Origin: Nocardioides sp. cx-173
Lineage (GTDB): Bacteria > Actinomycetota > Actinomycetes > Propionibacteriales > Nocardioidaceae
DNA length: 64,000 nucleotides
Direction of reading: 5' to 3'
Assembly (NCBI RefSeq): GCF_021117365.1
Contig: NZ_CP088262.1
Coordinates: forward strand, 3,102,501 to 3,166,500
Below, piece by piece: positions 15,849 to 24,015 of this stretch. The position numbers and the translations under genes were made by a program. The notes below the pieces were generated by a model that did not search any database, was not told the DNA's origin, and worked only from the letters and a program-made list of their open reading frames with translations. The stretch's first letter is position 1; every line of letters starts with the position of its first letter.

Positions 15849-15869
15849 TTCCCTAGAGTGATTACTCCA
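15849..15869 (+). promoter_or_regulatory. Candidate TetR operator B
   Basis: TTCCCTAGAGTG followed by ATTACTCCA. The core TAGAGTGATTACTCCA (15854-15869) is symmetric at 12 of 16 positions and matches operator D (11426-11441) at most positions. It lies 59-79 bases ahead of the hydrolase start, in the promoter region of the hydrolase, monooxygenase, dioxygenase operon. Confidence 0.55.
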
Positions 15870-15918
15870 GACGAAGTGTACGAAGAATGTGGCGCGGACC
15901 ACAAGGTTTTCGGCAGAC

Positions 15919-17460
15919 TCATGCGGCCGTCTTCCCCGCAGGTCGGGGGCTGCGGACCAGGAGCAGCGAGGCGCCGATGGCGCTGAGCACCAGCAGCGCC
16001 ATGACGGCGAACGCGAGCACGAAGTGCTGGTCGAGCAGCGACTGCGTCGACGCGGTGAGCCGCTCATCCCGACCTGCGAGGAACTGCTCGGCCTGGGTGG
16101 CCGACAGGCCCCCGGCGACCAGCGTCAGCATCAGCGAGGTGCCGAGCATCGTCCCGAGCAGCTGGAACAGCGTGCGGACCGCGTTGACGCTGCCGGCGCG
16201 TTCCGGCGGCGCCTCGTGCAGGATCGTCGTGCTGTTCACCGTGGCGAAGGCCCCGGTCGACAGGCCCACCACGGCCAGCGCGAGGAGCAGCAGCACGGTA
16301 GGGCCGTCGATCAGCAGCCACGCCAGCACGGCGCCCACCCCCGCGAGGACCACGACCGAGTAGCACAGGGCGACCAGGCGCTCGTCGTACCGGGTCAGCC
16401 GGCCGCCGAGGATGCTGCCGAGCGCGACCCCCGCTGGCAGCGGGGTGATCTTGAGCGCGGCCTCGGCCGGACCGTCCCCCAGGACTCCTTGGAGGTAGAG
16501 GCTGATCAGGATGGCCGTGACCAGCCGGGGCACGATGAGGGCACCGCCGGCGTAGTTGGCGGAGGTGAAGCTGCGGCTGCGCAGCAGGGCGAGGTCGAGC
16601 GCCGGATGCCGCGCCCGCCGCTCCACCCGCAGCAGGAGGCGGAGCAGCACCAGGGAGAGGAGCACGGGGCCGACCAGCTCGAGGCTGACCCAGCCCGCGT
16701 CCTGGGCGCGTGAGAGCCCGAGGAGCAGAGCGGCGACCGAGGCGAAGATCAAGGCGTTGCCGAGCCAGTCCACTCCCGAGCCGGCGCTCCCGGAGGACGA
16801 CCGCGTGGGCAGTGAGCGGAGGATCCCCCAGGCGAGGGCCAGGGTGACCGTGGCGACGGCCAGCGTGAGCAGGAAGATCCAGCGCCAGGACCCAAGGGCC
16901 GTGGCTACGCCGCCGATGCTCGGCCCCGCGGTCTGCGCCACGGCGAACCCGGCGAGGTAGACCCCCATGGCGCCGCCGAGCCCGGGGCCGCGGAAGAGCA
17001 GCACCACGATGGCGGCGGAGTTGGCCAGGAGCATGGCGCCGCCGGCGCCCTGGACGGCCCGGGCCACGATGAACAGCCACGGGTCCTGCGCCACGACCAG
17101 CGCGAGGCTGGCGGCGGCGAACGTCAGCAACCCGGAGAGGAAGACGCGCCGCGGGTCGTAGCGGTCCGAGATCTGGCCCATCAGGACCAGGAGCGCGCCG
17201 CTGAACAGCATGTACGCCAGCAGCATCCAGGAGCCCTGGAACGCGGAGGCGCCGAGGTCCGCCACCGCGTCGGGCAGGGCGACGTTGAGCATCGTGGCGT
17301 TCAGGCCGATCAGGGCACTGGACACGAACACGACCGCGAGCGTGGCTCGCGGTCGTGCCGCCGTGCGGACGCCGTGCGGAGTCAGTAGGCGCCCTTGGGG
17401 AGCTCGCCGGTGAAGCGCCAGTTGCCGTGGTTCTGGTAGGCCACCTCGGGCACGTTGCAC
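15919..17460 (-). CDS. MFS transporter, DHA2 (EmrB/QacA) type
   Basis: About 513 residues with some 14 hydrophobic segments, the DHA2 family size, which exports drugs or organic acids by proton antiport. The first segment ends with the motif NATMLNVALPDAV, and GQISDRYDPRRVF is the cytoplasmic loop 2-3 motif. The start is uncertain. The only usable in-frame codons are GTG at 17460, inside the preceding gene, or GTGs within the first membrane segment. The long start overlaps the monooxygenase by 79 bases. It is the last gene of the ABC transporter, monooxygenase and MFS operon. It may export a toxic aromatic intermediate. Confidence 0.85.
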   Translation of the reverse strand: MQRARGGLPEPRQLALHRRAPQGRLLTPHGVRTAARPRATLAVVFVSSALIGLNATMLNVALPDAVADLGASAFQGSWMLLAYMLFSGALLVLMGQISDRYDPRRVFLSGLLTFAAASLALVVAQDPWLFIVARAVQGAGGAMLLANSAAIVVLLFRGPGLGGAMGVYLAGFAVAQTAGPSIGGVATALGSWRWIFLLTLAVATVTLALAWGILRSLPTRSSSGSAGSGVDWLGNALIFASVAALLLGLSRAQDAGWVSLELVGPVLLSLVLLRLLLRVERRARHPALDLALLRSRSFTSANYAGGALIVPRLVTAILISLYLQGVLGDGPAEAALKITPLPAGVALGSILGGRLTRYDERLVALCYSVVVLAGVGAVLAWLLIDGPTVLLLLALAVVGLSTGAFATVNSTTILHEAPPERAGSVNAVRTLFQLLGTMLGTSLMLTLVAGGLSATQAEQFLAGRDERLTASTQSLLDQHFVLAFAVMALLVLSAIGASLLLVRSPRPAGKTAA

Positions 17461-18584
17461 ATGTGGGTCGCGGCGACGTGGAGGTCACGCCGGAACCGCT
17501 CCACGGGGTGCCCCTCCTGGATCGAGGAGGCGCCGGAGGACCGGAACAGCTCGTCGAGCGCCGCGATCGAGCGGGTGGTCGCCCGCACCTGGTCGCGCCG
17601 GAACCGCAGCCGCTGCTCGTCGGTGACCTCGTGGCCGCGCGAGACGTGGTCGTAGACCTCCGCGACCAGCGAGCGGAAGTGAGCGATGCTGGCCTCGACG
17701 TCGGACTCCGCACGTGCCAGGGCGCTCAGCTGGAAGGGGTCGGTTCGAGAGGTGACACCGCTGACCGTGACGCGCCCGGCGATGTGCTCGGCGTACGCCC
17801 GCACCGCACCGCGCAGGATGCCGAACGTGCCCGCGGAGATGGCCGCGGGGAACATCAGGCCGAACATCATCTGGTAGAGCGTCTGTCCGGGACGGTTCTC
17901 CCGGGCGTACTTGCCCCCGTACATGTCCACCGCGCTGTAGACCCGGTGGTCCGGGACGAAGACGTCGGCCATGCGGATGTCCTTGGAGCCGGTGCCCCTC
18001 AGACCCAGCACCTTCCACGAGTCGGGCACGACCTCGTAGTCGCGGCGCGGCAGCACGAAGTGCCGGACGTCCGGCGGGGTGAGCGCCTCACCCTGGTCGT
18101 CGGCGACCATGCCGCCGAGGATGATCCAGTCGCAGTAGTCGGTGCCGGTCGAGAACGGCCAGCGGCCGCTGAGCAGGTAGCCGCCGTCGACCCGGCGCGC
18201 CCGCCCGAAGGGGGCGTACGGCGAGGCGACCCACGGGTCCGGCCCCTCCCCGTAGATCTCCTGCTGGGTCTGGTCGTTCATGATCGAGATCTGCCAGGGG
18301 TGCACCCCCACGACGCCGGTGATCCATCCCGCCGACGGCTGGTTCTCGCCCACGGCGATGACCCAGTCGAAGAAGTCGTTCGGGTGGGCCTCGTAGCCGC
18401 CGAGGTCCTGCGCCAACAGGAGCTTCATCCCGCCCGAGTCGGCCAGGATGTCGGCCGTCCGCTGCGTGATGAGCCCCTGCTGGTCACCGGTGAGCGCGTC
18501 GTCGCGGAGCGTCTCGGCGTGCTCGCGGATCACCTCGAGAGGGGCACGGGTGCTGCGCTGCGTGTCGTCCTGTACGGCGGTCAT
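17382..18584 (-). CDS. HsaA-like flavin-dependent monooxygenase, oxygenase component (copy 2)
   Basis: A 400-residue paralog of the oxygenase at 13732, with the same blocks: SAGWITGVVGVHPWQI, ASPYAPFG, FSTGTDYCDWIILGG, GLRGTGSKDIRM and RRDQVRATTRSIAALDELF. It is a group D flavin hydroxylase that depends on a separate flavin reductase. The start ATG (18584) overlaps the permease stop by four bases, so it is translated together with the ABC importer. This suggests it acts on the compound the importer brings in, while copy 1 is tied to ring opening. No reductase is encoded next to it. The one at 11467 is the likely shared partner. Confidence 0.9.
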   Translation of the reverse strand: MTAVQDDTQRSTRAPLEVIREHAETLRDDALTGDQQGLITQRTADILADSGGMKLLLAQDLGGYEAHPNDFFDWVIAVGENQPSAGWITGVVGVHPWQISIMNDQTQQEIYGEGPDPWVASPYAPFGRARRVDGGYLLSGRWPFSTGTDYCDWIILGGMVADDQGEALTPPDVRHFVLPRRDYEVVPDSWKVLGLRGTGSKDIRMADVFVPDHRVYSAVDMYGGKYARENRPGQTLYQMMFGLMFPAAISAGTFGILRGAVRAYAEHIAGRVTVSGVTSRTDPFQLSALARAESDVEASIAHFRSLVAEVYDHVSRGHEVTDEQRLRFRRDQVRATTRSIAALDELFRSSGASSIQEGHPVERFRRDLHVAATHMCNVPEVAYQNHGNWRFTGELPKGAY

Positions 18585-19648
18585 GCGCGCGTCGACCGGT
18601 CTCGGACCAGCTTGGCCACGGCGACCGCGATGACCAGGCCGGCGCCGTAGAAGACGTTGGTGATCCAGCCCTTGGCGCCCAGGAGCTGCAGACCGAAGAT
18701 GCCGGTCTGCAGGAAGTAGATCGCCACCATCGTGCCGATCGGGTTGAACGACCCGGGATGCACGACCGCCGTACCGAGGAACACCGCGGCGAGTGCCGGC
18801 AGCAGGTAGGCCATCGTGGTCGACGAGTCGGCCCCACCCAGGGTGGCGACGAGGATGACGCCGGCGAGGCCGGACAGCAGTGCGCCGAAGATGTAGGCGC
18901 CGAAGCGGATGCGCTGGACCCGGATGCCGGCGAGCCGAGCCACCTCGCGGTTGGCTCCGACGAAGATCATGCTCCGTCCCAGGGGTGTGAACGCGAGGAT
19001 GTAGGCGACCACCAAAGCGAGCGCGATCCCGTAGTAGAAGGACACGGGCATGCCGAAGATCGGGTAGATCGAGAGCTTGGACAGGCTGGGGTCGTTGACC
19101 GAGACGATGGTCTGGTTGGAGATCCACTGCGAGATGCCGATCAGCAGCGTGCCCATGCCCAGCGTCACGACGAACGACGAGACGTCGAGGATGACGACGA
19201 AGAACGCGTTGACCACCCCCGCGAGCATGGCCGCACCGAGGCCGGCGAGGCAGGCCACCCAGATGTTCCAGCCGTGCACCCCGGCCATGACCGGGACGAT
19301 CGTGGCGGAGAGGCCCATCACCGAGGCGACCGAGAGGTCGAACTCGCCGACGACCAGCGTCACCATGACCGACATGGCCAGGAACACCAGCACCTGCTGG
19401 GAGCCGAAGATGGAGGAGAACGACCCGTGGGTCAGGAACGTGTCGGGCATCCGGACGGCGAAGTAGCCCGCCATCGCCACCCACACCACGATCAGGGCAT
19501 AGCGGCTGAGGATCTCGCTGCCCCACGACGGGCGGGCGGGCCGCCGATGGTGCTTCTCGCCCTCGGGGGGCTCGGCGACGGCCGCAAGGGACCCGTCGTC
19601 GAAGATGCGGGGTGCGTCGTCGGTGACGAGGGGGTCGGCTTCAGGCAT
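18581..19648 (-). CDS. ABC transporter permease, RbsC-type
   Basis: A 355-residue membrane protein of the branched RbsC/sugar-type permease family. A hydrophilic N-terminus of about 48 residues is followed by 8-10 hydrophobic segments. The conserved block GEFDLSVASVMGLSATI near 102 matches the GGIDLSVG signature of these permeases, and FVGANREVARLAGIRV near 235 matches the GGNxxAARLSGI block that contacts the ATPase. The start overlaps the ATPase stop by eight bases. It forms an importer with the genes at 19641 and 21179. In this aromatic-catabolic setting the substrate may not be a sugar. Confidence 0.9.
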   Translation of the reverse strand: MPEADPLVTDDAPRIFDDGSLAAVAEPPEGEKHHRRPARPSWGSEILSRYALIVVWVAMAGYFAVRMPDTFLTHGSFSSIFGSQQVLVFLAMSVMVTLVVGEFDLSVASVMGLSATIVPVMAGVHGWNIWVACLAGLGAAMLAGVVNAFFVVILDVSSFVVTLGMGTLLIGISQWISNQTIVSVNDPSLSKLSIYPIFGMPVSFYYGIALALVVAYILAFTPLGRSMIFVGANREVARLAGIRVQRIRFGAYIFGALLSGLAGVILVATLGGADSSTTMAYLLPALAAVFLGTAVVHPGSFNPIGTMVAIYFLQTGIFGLQLLGAKGWITNVFYGAGLVIAVAVAKLVRDRSTRA

Positions 19649-21176
19649 GAGGCCCTCCAGCGGTAGTCGTGGCTTCGGAGTAGATGGCGTTGAGGATGTC
19701 GTCCGGGTTGGTCGTGACCAGCTCCCGGGCCGGGACACCCGGGTGGAGGACCAGGACGCGGTCCGCGCTCTCGGCCAGGTCGGAGGGCTCGGTGCTGACC
19801 AGGACGACCCCTGCCCCGGCCGCCGCTGCCGCGCCGATCGCGTTGAGGAGGTCGGCGCGGGCGCCCACATCGACGGCCTGGGTCGGCTCGTGGAGCACCA
19901 GCACGTTGGGTGCCAGGGACAGCCACTTGGCGAACAGCACCTTCTGCTGGTTGCCGCCCGACAGCTCACGGACGAGGTCCTCGCCAGAGCGCGCCCGGAT
20001 GCCGAGCTTGTCGATGAAGTCGTTGGTGATGCTGTGCTGCCAGCCCCGCCCGACGTGCCAGGGCTTGCCCCTGCGTCGCAGGCTGGGCAGGACCAGGTTG
20101 TCGCGGACGCTGAGGTCCACGGCGAGGCCCTCGCGGTCGCGACGCTCCGGTACGAGCGCCACGCCGGCCTTCATCGTCTGGGACACGTGGGCCTTGGCGA
20201 GGTTCAGGCTCCCGGACTCCGTGGTCAGCCTGCCTGCGGCCGGCCGGGTCGCCCCGGCGATCGCGTAGGGCACCTGCTCGAAGCCCGTGCCCGGCAGGCC
20301 GGTGATGCCGACGACCTCGCCCTTGGCGATCTCGAGGTCGAACGGCGCGAAGCCGTCGAGCGTGAGGCCCTCGACCTTCGCCGCCACGGTGCCCGCCTGG
20401 ACCTGCGAGCGCCGACCCGCGAGGGAGTCGACGTTCTTGCCCAGCATCAGCCGGGCGAGGTCCCGCTCGGAGTGCGCCCGGGTCTCGAGGCCGCCACCGG
20501 CGACCTTGCCGTCTCGCAGCACGGTGACCCGGTCGCTGACGCTCAGCACCTCTTCGAGGTTGTGGCTGACCATGATGACCGATGTGCCGCTGGCCACGAT
20601 GCGGCGCAGGAGGGTGTGGAAGCGCGCCAGCTCGTCGCGCGGGAGGGAGCGCGTCGCCTCGTCGAGGATCATCACGCCCTCCCCCGCCACCTGGTCGCGC
20701 AGCGCACGGGCGATCGCCACGCCGGCGCGGTGGGCGCCGGGCAGCGAGCCCACCAGTGCGTGGACGTCGACCGGGATCTCGAGGCGCTCCAGGGTCCGGC
20801 GCGCGACCTCGTCCTGCCTCTTCCAGTCGATCTTGCGCGTCAGCCCGTGGTGGGCGAAGCCGCCCACCCCGATGTTCTCGCTGACGGTGAGGTGGTCCAG
20901 CAGCCCCATGTCCTGGTGCACCACCGAGACGCCGGCCGTCTGGGCCGATCGCCACTGGACGGGCAGCGCGAGCGGCTGCCCGTCCACCGAGAGGGAGGCC
21001 CCCGGGTCAGGGGCGTGGTACCCGGTGAGGATCTTCACCAGGGTGGACTTCCCCGATCCGTTCTGACCCACGAGTGCGTGGATCTCACCCGGCTCCACCA
21101 CCAGGTAGCCCTCATCGAGGACGGTGGTCGAACCGAAGGTCTTGCTGACCCCGAGGGCCTCCAGGCGAGCGGTCAT
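19641..21176 (-). CDS. Sugar-type ABC transporter ATPase with two asymmetric nucleotide-binding domains
   Basis: A 511-residue double ATPase like RbsA. Domain 1 has an intact Walker A (GQNGSGKST, 37-45) and Walker B (VMILDEAT), but its signature region reads SLPGAHRAGVAIARAL rather than LSxGxxQ. Domain 2 has a degenerate Walker A (GLPGTGFEQV), as usual in RbsA, an intact signature LSGGNQQK, and Walker B VLVLHEPT with His for Asp. One composite site (Walker A of domain 1 with the signature of domain 2) should therefore hydrolyse ATP, while the other looks dead. It lies between the binding protein and the permease in one operon. Confidence 0.92.
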   Translation of the reverse strand: MTARLEALGVSKTFGSTTVLDEGYLVVEPGEIHALVGQNGSGKSTLVKILTGYHAPDPGASLSVDGQPLALPVQWRSAQTAGVSVVHQDMGLLDHLTVSENIGVGGFAHHGLTRKIDWKRQDEVARRTLERLEIPVDVHALVGSLPGAHRAGVAIARALRDQVAGEGVMILDEATRSLPRDELARFHTLLRRIVASGTSVIMVSHNLEEVLSVSDRVTVLRDGKVAGGGLETRAHSERDLARLMLGKNVDSLAGRRSQVQAGTVAAKVEGLTLDGFAPFDLEIAKGEVVGITGLPGTGFEQVPYAIAGATRPAAGRLTTESGSLNLAKAHVSQTMKAGVALVPERRDREGLAVDLSVRDNLVLPSLRRRGKPWHVGRGWQHSITNDFIDKLGIRARSGEDLVRELSGGNQQKVLFAKWLSLAPNVLVLHEPTQAVDVGARADLLNAIGAAAAAGAGVVLVSTEPSDLAESADRVLVLHPGVPARELVTTNPDDILNAIYSEATTTAGGPHA

Positions 21177-21178
21177 GG

Positions 21179-22384
21179 TCAGGCGACTCCCCAGGCGGCG
21201 AGGAACGACGGGATGTAGGGCTGCCCCTCGCTGAACCAGTCGTCGGTCAGCGCGAGCTCGGGCTTGAGCTCGAGCTCCTCGACGTTGCTCTCGTTGAAGT
21301 CGCGGCTCAGGGCGGCGGTCACCTTCTCGACCTTCTGGCCGGCCAGCAGCTGCATGAGCCCGTTGGTGAACAGCCATCCCTCGTACTGGATCGGCCCGGT
21401 CAGGGTGGAGACCTGCGCGCCGTCCTTGATCCGCTGCAGGGCGTCGAGCGAGCCGCTCCCGGTGATGACCTCGACCTTGCCGGTCTTGCCGGCCTGCTGG
21501 ATGCCCTGGATGGCGAGGGGGGCGAAGTTGTCCACCGGGACGATGACCGCATTCGCGTCGGGGTGCTGTACCAGCGCCGCGCTCACGGTCGCCGCGAGCT
21601 GGGCCTGCGAGTTGGCCGTGGTGAAGTCCGCGGTGTAGACCGAGCACTCCTTGCAGATCTCCTTGAACTTCTCCACACCGGCGTCACTCGAGCCCGTGGT
21701 CGCCGTCGAGTCGAGCAGGCGCAGCCACAGCGGCTTGACGTCCTTGCCCACGTGGGCGAGGGCGGAGACCGACAGGGAGGCGTAGCCCTCCTGGAGGCGA
21801 CCGGTGTTGTCGTAGAAGTCGATGACGCCGGGCTTCGGCGTCATGCCCTTCTCCTCGACACCGGCGATGAGGGTGGGGATGCCCTTGTCGGCGAGCGCGT
21901 CGAACTGGGTGGCGACGGCCTCGTAGTCGATGAACAGGGTCATCACGGCGTCGGCGCCCTGGTCGCCGGCCGCCTTCAGGCAGTTGCCCCAGCTGGTCGG
22001 GTTCGGTTGGCCGCCGGCGCCGCCGTCGCAGACCTTGTAGTCGGCGCCGATCTCGTCGAGGGCCTGCTGGACACCCACGACGATCGCGTGGATGACCGGG
22101 ATGCCGTCGGAGAGCGGGATCAGGTGGACGGTCTTGCCCTTGAGGTCGACCTGCTTCTCGAGCTGCGCGATCTCGGGGTAGCGCTCTGCCGTGAGCGGCG
22201 CGCTCCACTCCTCGATCTGGGCCTGGGCGGCCTTCAGCTCCTCATCGGTCGCACCGGAGCCGTTGCCGCCGCCGCCGCTGCCGCCGTCGGTCGAGCCGCA
22301 AGCGGCCAGCAGAGCCCCGGCGAGTGCGGTGGCCAGGATGGCGCGGGCGCGCGTGCGGCCCACCTTCGGACGTGCTGATGACAT
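21179..22384 (-). CDS. ABC transporter substrate-binding lipoprotein (periplasmic-binding-protein type 1)
   Basis: A 401-residue lipoprotein. The N-terminal signal RARAILATALAGALLAACGS ends in a lipobox (LAAC) with the lipidated Cys near residue 29, then a Gly/Ser-rich linker. The mature part has the two-lobe pattern of sugar-type binding proteins (KGKTVHLIPLSDGIPVIHAIVVG, then DQGADAVMTLFID and PDANAVIVPVDNFA). An AAGGAG precedes the ATG at 22384. It is the first gene of the importer operon and should set its specificity. Operators C and E lie in its upstream region, so uptake is probably co-regulated with ring cleavage. The ligand is not evident. Confidence 0.93.
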   Translation of the reverse strand: MSSARPKVGRTRARAILATALAGALLAACGSTDGGSGGGGNGSGATDEELKAAQAQIEEWSAPLTAERYPEIAQLEKQVDLKGKTVHLIPLSDGIPVIHAIVVGVQQALDEIGADYKVCDGGAGGQPNPTSWGNCLKAAGDQGADAVMTLFIDYEAVATQFDALADKGIPTLIAGVEEKGMTPKPGVIDFYDNTGRLQEGYASLSVSALAHVGKDVKPLWLRLLDSTATTGSSDAGVEKFKEICKECSVYTADFTTANSQAQLAATVSAALVQHPDANAVIVPVDNFAPLAIQGIQQAGKTGKVEVITGSGSLDALQRIKDGAQVSTLTGPIQYEGWLFTNGLMQLLAGQKVEKVTAALSRDFNESNVEELELKPELALTDDWFSEGQPYIPSFLAAWGVA

Positions 22385-22465
22385 GCGTGCTCCTTGTGTG
22401 GTCCTGGCGGGTCCTCGGGTCTCCCGAGGCGAGGACACGGGCGTGACGTGGGTCACGCCATTGAC

Positions 22466-22486
22466 TGGATCGTACGCTACAGGGAA
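22466..22486 (-). promoter_or_regulatory. Candidate TetR operator C
   Basis: The minus strand reads TTCCCTGTAGCG followed by TACGATCCA. The 16-mer TGTAGCGTACGATCCA is symmetric at 12 of 16 positions and matches operator D at most conserved positions. It lies about 82 bases ahead of the binding-protein start. Confidence 0.5.
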
Positions 22487-22565
22487 GTAACGAGAGTGGG
22501 AAGAGAAACACCACAATCTCCTGATTTAGCCGGATCCAGGCGCCACAGCGACTCATTTCGAGGTG

Positions 22566-22582
22566 TGCAGCGCTCACTACAG
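22566..22582 (-). promoter_or_regulatory. Candidate TetR operator E
   Basis: The minus strand reads CTGTAGTGAGCGCTGCA. The 16-mer from TGTAG onward (22566-22581) is symmetric at 10 of 16 positions and agrees with the shared pattern TGnAGYGnnCRCTnCA. It is the second site in the binding-protein promoter region, about 90 bases from operator C. Confidence 0.45.
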
Positions 22583-22624
22583 CGGCGGGCGACAATCCCC
22601 GCTGGCAGTGGAGTAGGAAGCACG

Positions 22625-22657
22625 AGACGCCGCCGGGGCCAGGCCCCGGCGGCGTCT
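22625..22657 (-). terminator. Hairpin terminator of the RraA/Rieske operon
   Basis: A perfect 16-bp inverted repeat (AGACGCCGCCGGGGCC and its complement) around a single base lies 21 bases beyond the stop of the last RraA gene on the minus strand. It separates that operon from the promoter of the ABC importer. Confidence 0.85.
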
Positions 22658-22678
22658 GCTGGTGACTCGCGTCGGCTG

Positions 22679-23332
22679 CTACTCGCGGAACCCGTAGACG
22701 TCGAGCGTGAGCTCTCCGCCGCGGATCCGCGTGAGGTACTCCTGCTCGGCGTCCAGGCGAGCGCGCGACGCCGACAGGGTCGCTGCGAGAGCCGACGGGG
22801 GCAGCACCAGCACGCCGTCCGCGTCGGCGACGACCGCGTCCCCCAGCGCCACCGGGACACCGGCGACCGTCACGGGGTCCCCCACCGAGCCGGGCCAGAA
22901 CTTTCCGGTACGACGGACGCACACGCCACGCGAGAACACCGGGAACCCGAGCTCCTCGAGCTCGACGGTGTCGCGCACGCCCCCGTCGATGACGAGTCCG
23001 GCGATCCCGCGCTGCTGAGCTGCGACGGCGAGCACCTCGCCCCAGTAGCCGCAGAGCTCCTCGCGCCCGTCCACGACCAGTACGTCGCCGGGCCGGGCCT
23101 GGGCCACCGCGTGGTGCAACGGCAGGTTGTCGGCCGGGTGCGTGCGCACCGGGAGGGCCCGCCCGACGAGCCGGGCGCCCTTCCACACCGGCCGGATGGC
23201 CGGGTCGAGCGCGCAGTCGAGTCCGGAGGCCTCGTAGGCGGTCGCGGCCCCGACGGCCGCGAGCTCGGCCAGCTGGTCGTCGGTGACGGCGAGGCGCGCC
23301 GCGTCAGTCGGTGCTGCGGGTGTGGTGGTCAT
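22679..23332 (-). CDS. RraA-family protein (HMG/CHA aldolase-like), paralog 1
   Basis: A 217-residue RraA-fold protein. This family includes class II pyruvate aldolases such as 4-hydroxy-4-methyl-2-oxoglutarate and 4-carboxy-4-hydroxy-2-oxoadipate (CHA, LigK) aldolases. The substrate and metal signature IAGLVIDGGVRDTVEL lies near residue 110, preceded by YWGEVLAVAAQQRG. The GDAVVADADGVLVLPP stretch near 165 is also conserved. It is the last of three consecutive RraA paralogs downstream of the Rieske oxygenase, two bases after the second one. The likely role is the aldol cleavage that ends ring catabolism. N-terminal sequence differs most from the other two copies. Confidence 0.85.
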   Translation of the reverse strand: MTTTPAAPTDAARLAVTDDQLAELAAVGAATAYEASGLDCALDPAIRPVWKGARLVGRALPVRTHPADNLPLHHAVAQARPGDVLVVDGREELCGYWGEVLAVAAQQRGIAGLVIDGGVRDTVELEELGFPVFSRGVCVRRTGKFWPGSVGDPVTVAGVPVALGDAVVADADGVLVLPPSALAATLSASRARLDAEQEYLTRIRGGELTLDVYGFRE

Positions 23333-23334
23333 CC

Positions 23335-23982
23335 TCAGGCCTTCCGCTGCAGCGTGTGGTAGCCGAACTTCGCCCGGGCGTCGGTGATCGACATCCCGTC
23401 GACCACGGCCGCGGCGATCGCGTCCTCGGTCGTGCCGATGTCCTCGGCGAGTGCGAAGACCTCGTCCAGCCGGTGCGAGGGGATCACCACGACGCCGTCG
23501 TCGTCACCCACCACGATGTCGCCCGGACGCACCTGGACGTCACCGAGGGCCACGGGGACCTGGACGTCGGCCACCTCCACCCGGTCCTTGCCGGTGCGCA
23601 TGAAGCGCCCCGCGCTGAACATCGGGTAGCCGGTCTCCAGGGCCACGCGCACGTCGCGGCAGACCCCCCAGATCGCCGTGCCCGCGAGCCGGTGCTGGTG
23701 GGCGTAGGTGGTCAGGATGTCGCCCCACACGGTCGCGTCGGTGCGGCCCTGGTTGTCGAGGACCGCCACTCCGCCGTCGGGGATGTCGTCGACGTAGTCG
23801 CCGACCGTTCCGGCCGGGTCACCGGCCGGCACGTAGCGCACCGTGTACGCCGGCCCGGCCATGCGCGTGCCGTTGGCCAGCGGCGCGATGCCGTGCGCGC
23901 TGCCGGGCAGGCCGAGGCGGTCGAGCGCGTCGGAGATCGTCGCGGTGCCGAGCTCGGCCAGCCGGCCCATCATGTCTGCCAT
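23335..23982 (-). CDS. RraA-family protein, paralog 2 (altered signature)
   Basis: A 215-residue RraA-fold protein. TVWGDILTTYAHQHRLAG precedes the signature, which reads TAIWGVCRDVRVAL, with Trp where the paralogs have Asp (VIDG). The Arg-Asp pair is kept. GDIVVGDDDGVVVIPS near residue 155 is conserved. The N-terminus (MADMMGRLAELGTATISDAL) matches canonical family members. The change next to the catalytic Arg-Asp could alter specificity or mark a non-aldolase role, for example decarboxylation or a structural subunit. It lies between paralogs 1 and 3 in the same operon. Confidence 0.82.
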   Translation of the reverse strand: MADMMGRLAELGTATISDALDRLGLPGSAHGIAPLANGTRMAGPAYTVRYVPAGDPAGTVGDYVDDIPDGGVAVLDNQGRTDATVWGDILTTYAHQHRLAGTAIWGVCRDVRVALETGYPMFSAGRFMRTGKDRVEVADVQVPVALGDVQVRPGDIVVGDDDGVVVIPSHRLDEVFALAEDIGTTEDAIAAAVVDGMSITDARAKFGYHTLQRKA

Positions 23983-24015
23983 GTCACTGCCTTCCGAAGA
24001 TCTGGGGGTGGAGGT

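Noticed and set aside
17323..17331. GTG starts inside the first membrane segment of the MFS gene
   Set aside because: They would remove part of the first transmembrane helix, so the longer start at 17460 is more likely despite its overlap with the previous gene.
12783..22384. Steroid (HsaABCD) degradation cluster
   Set aside because: HsaA, HsaC and HsaD-like proteins are present, but no KstD, KshA, HsaEFG or mce genes are visible, and the rest of the region points to other aromatics. The family likeness is retained without the steroid label.
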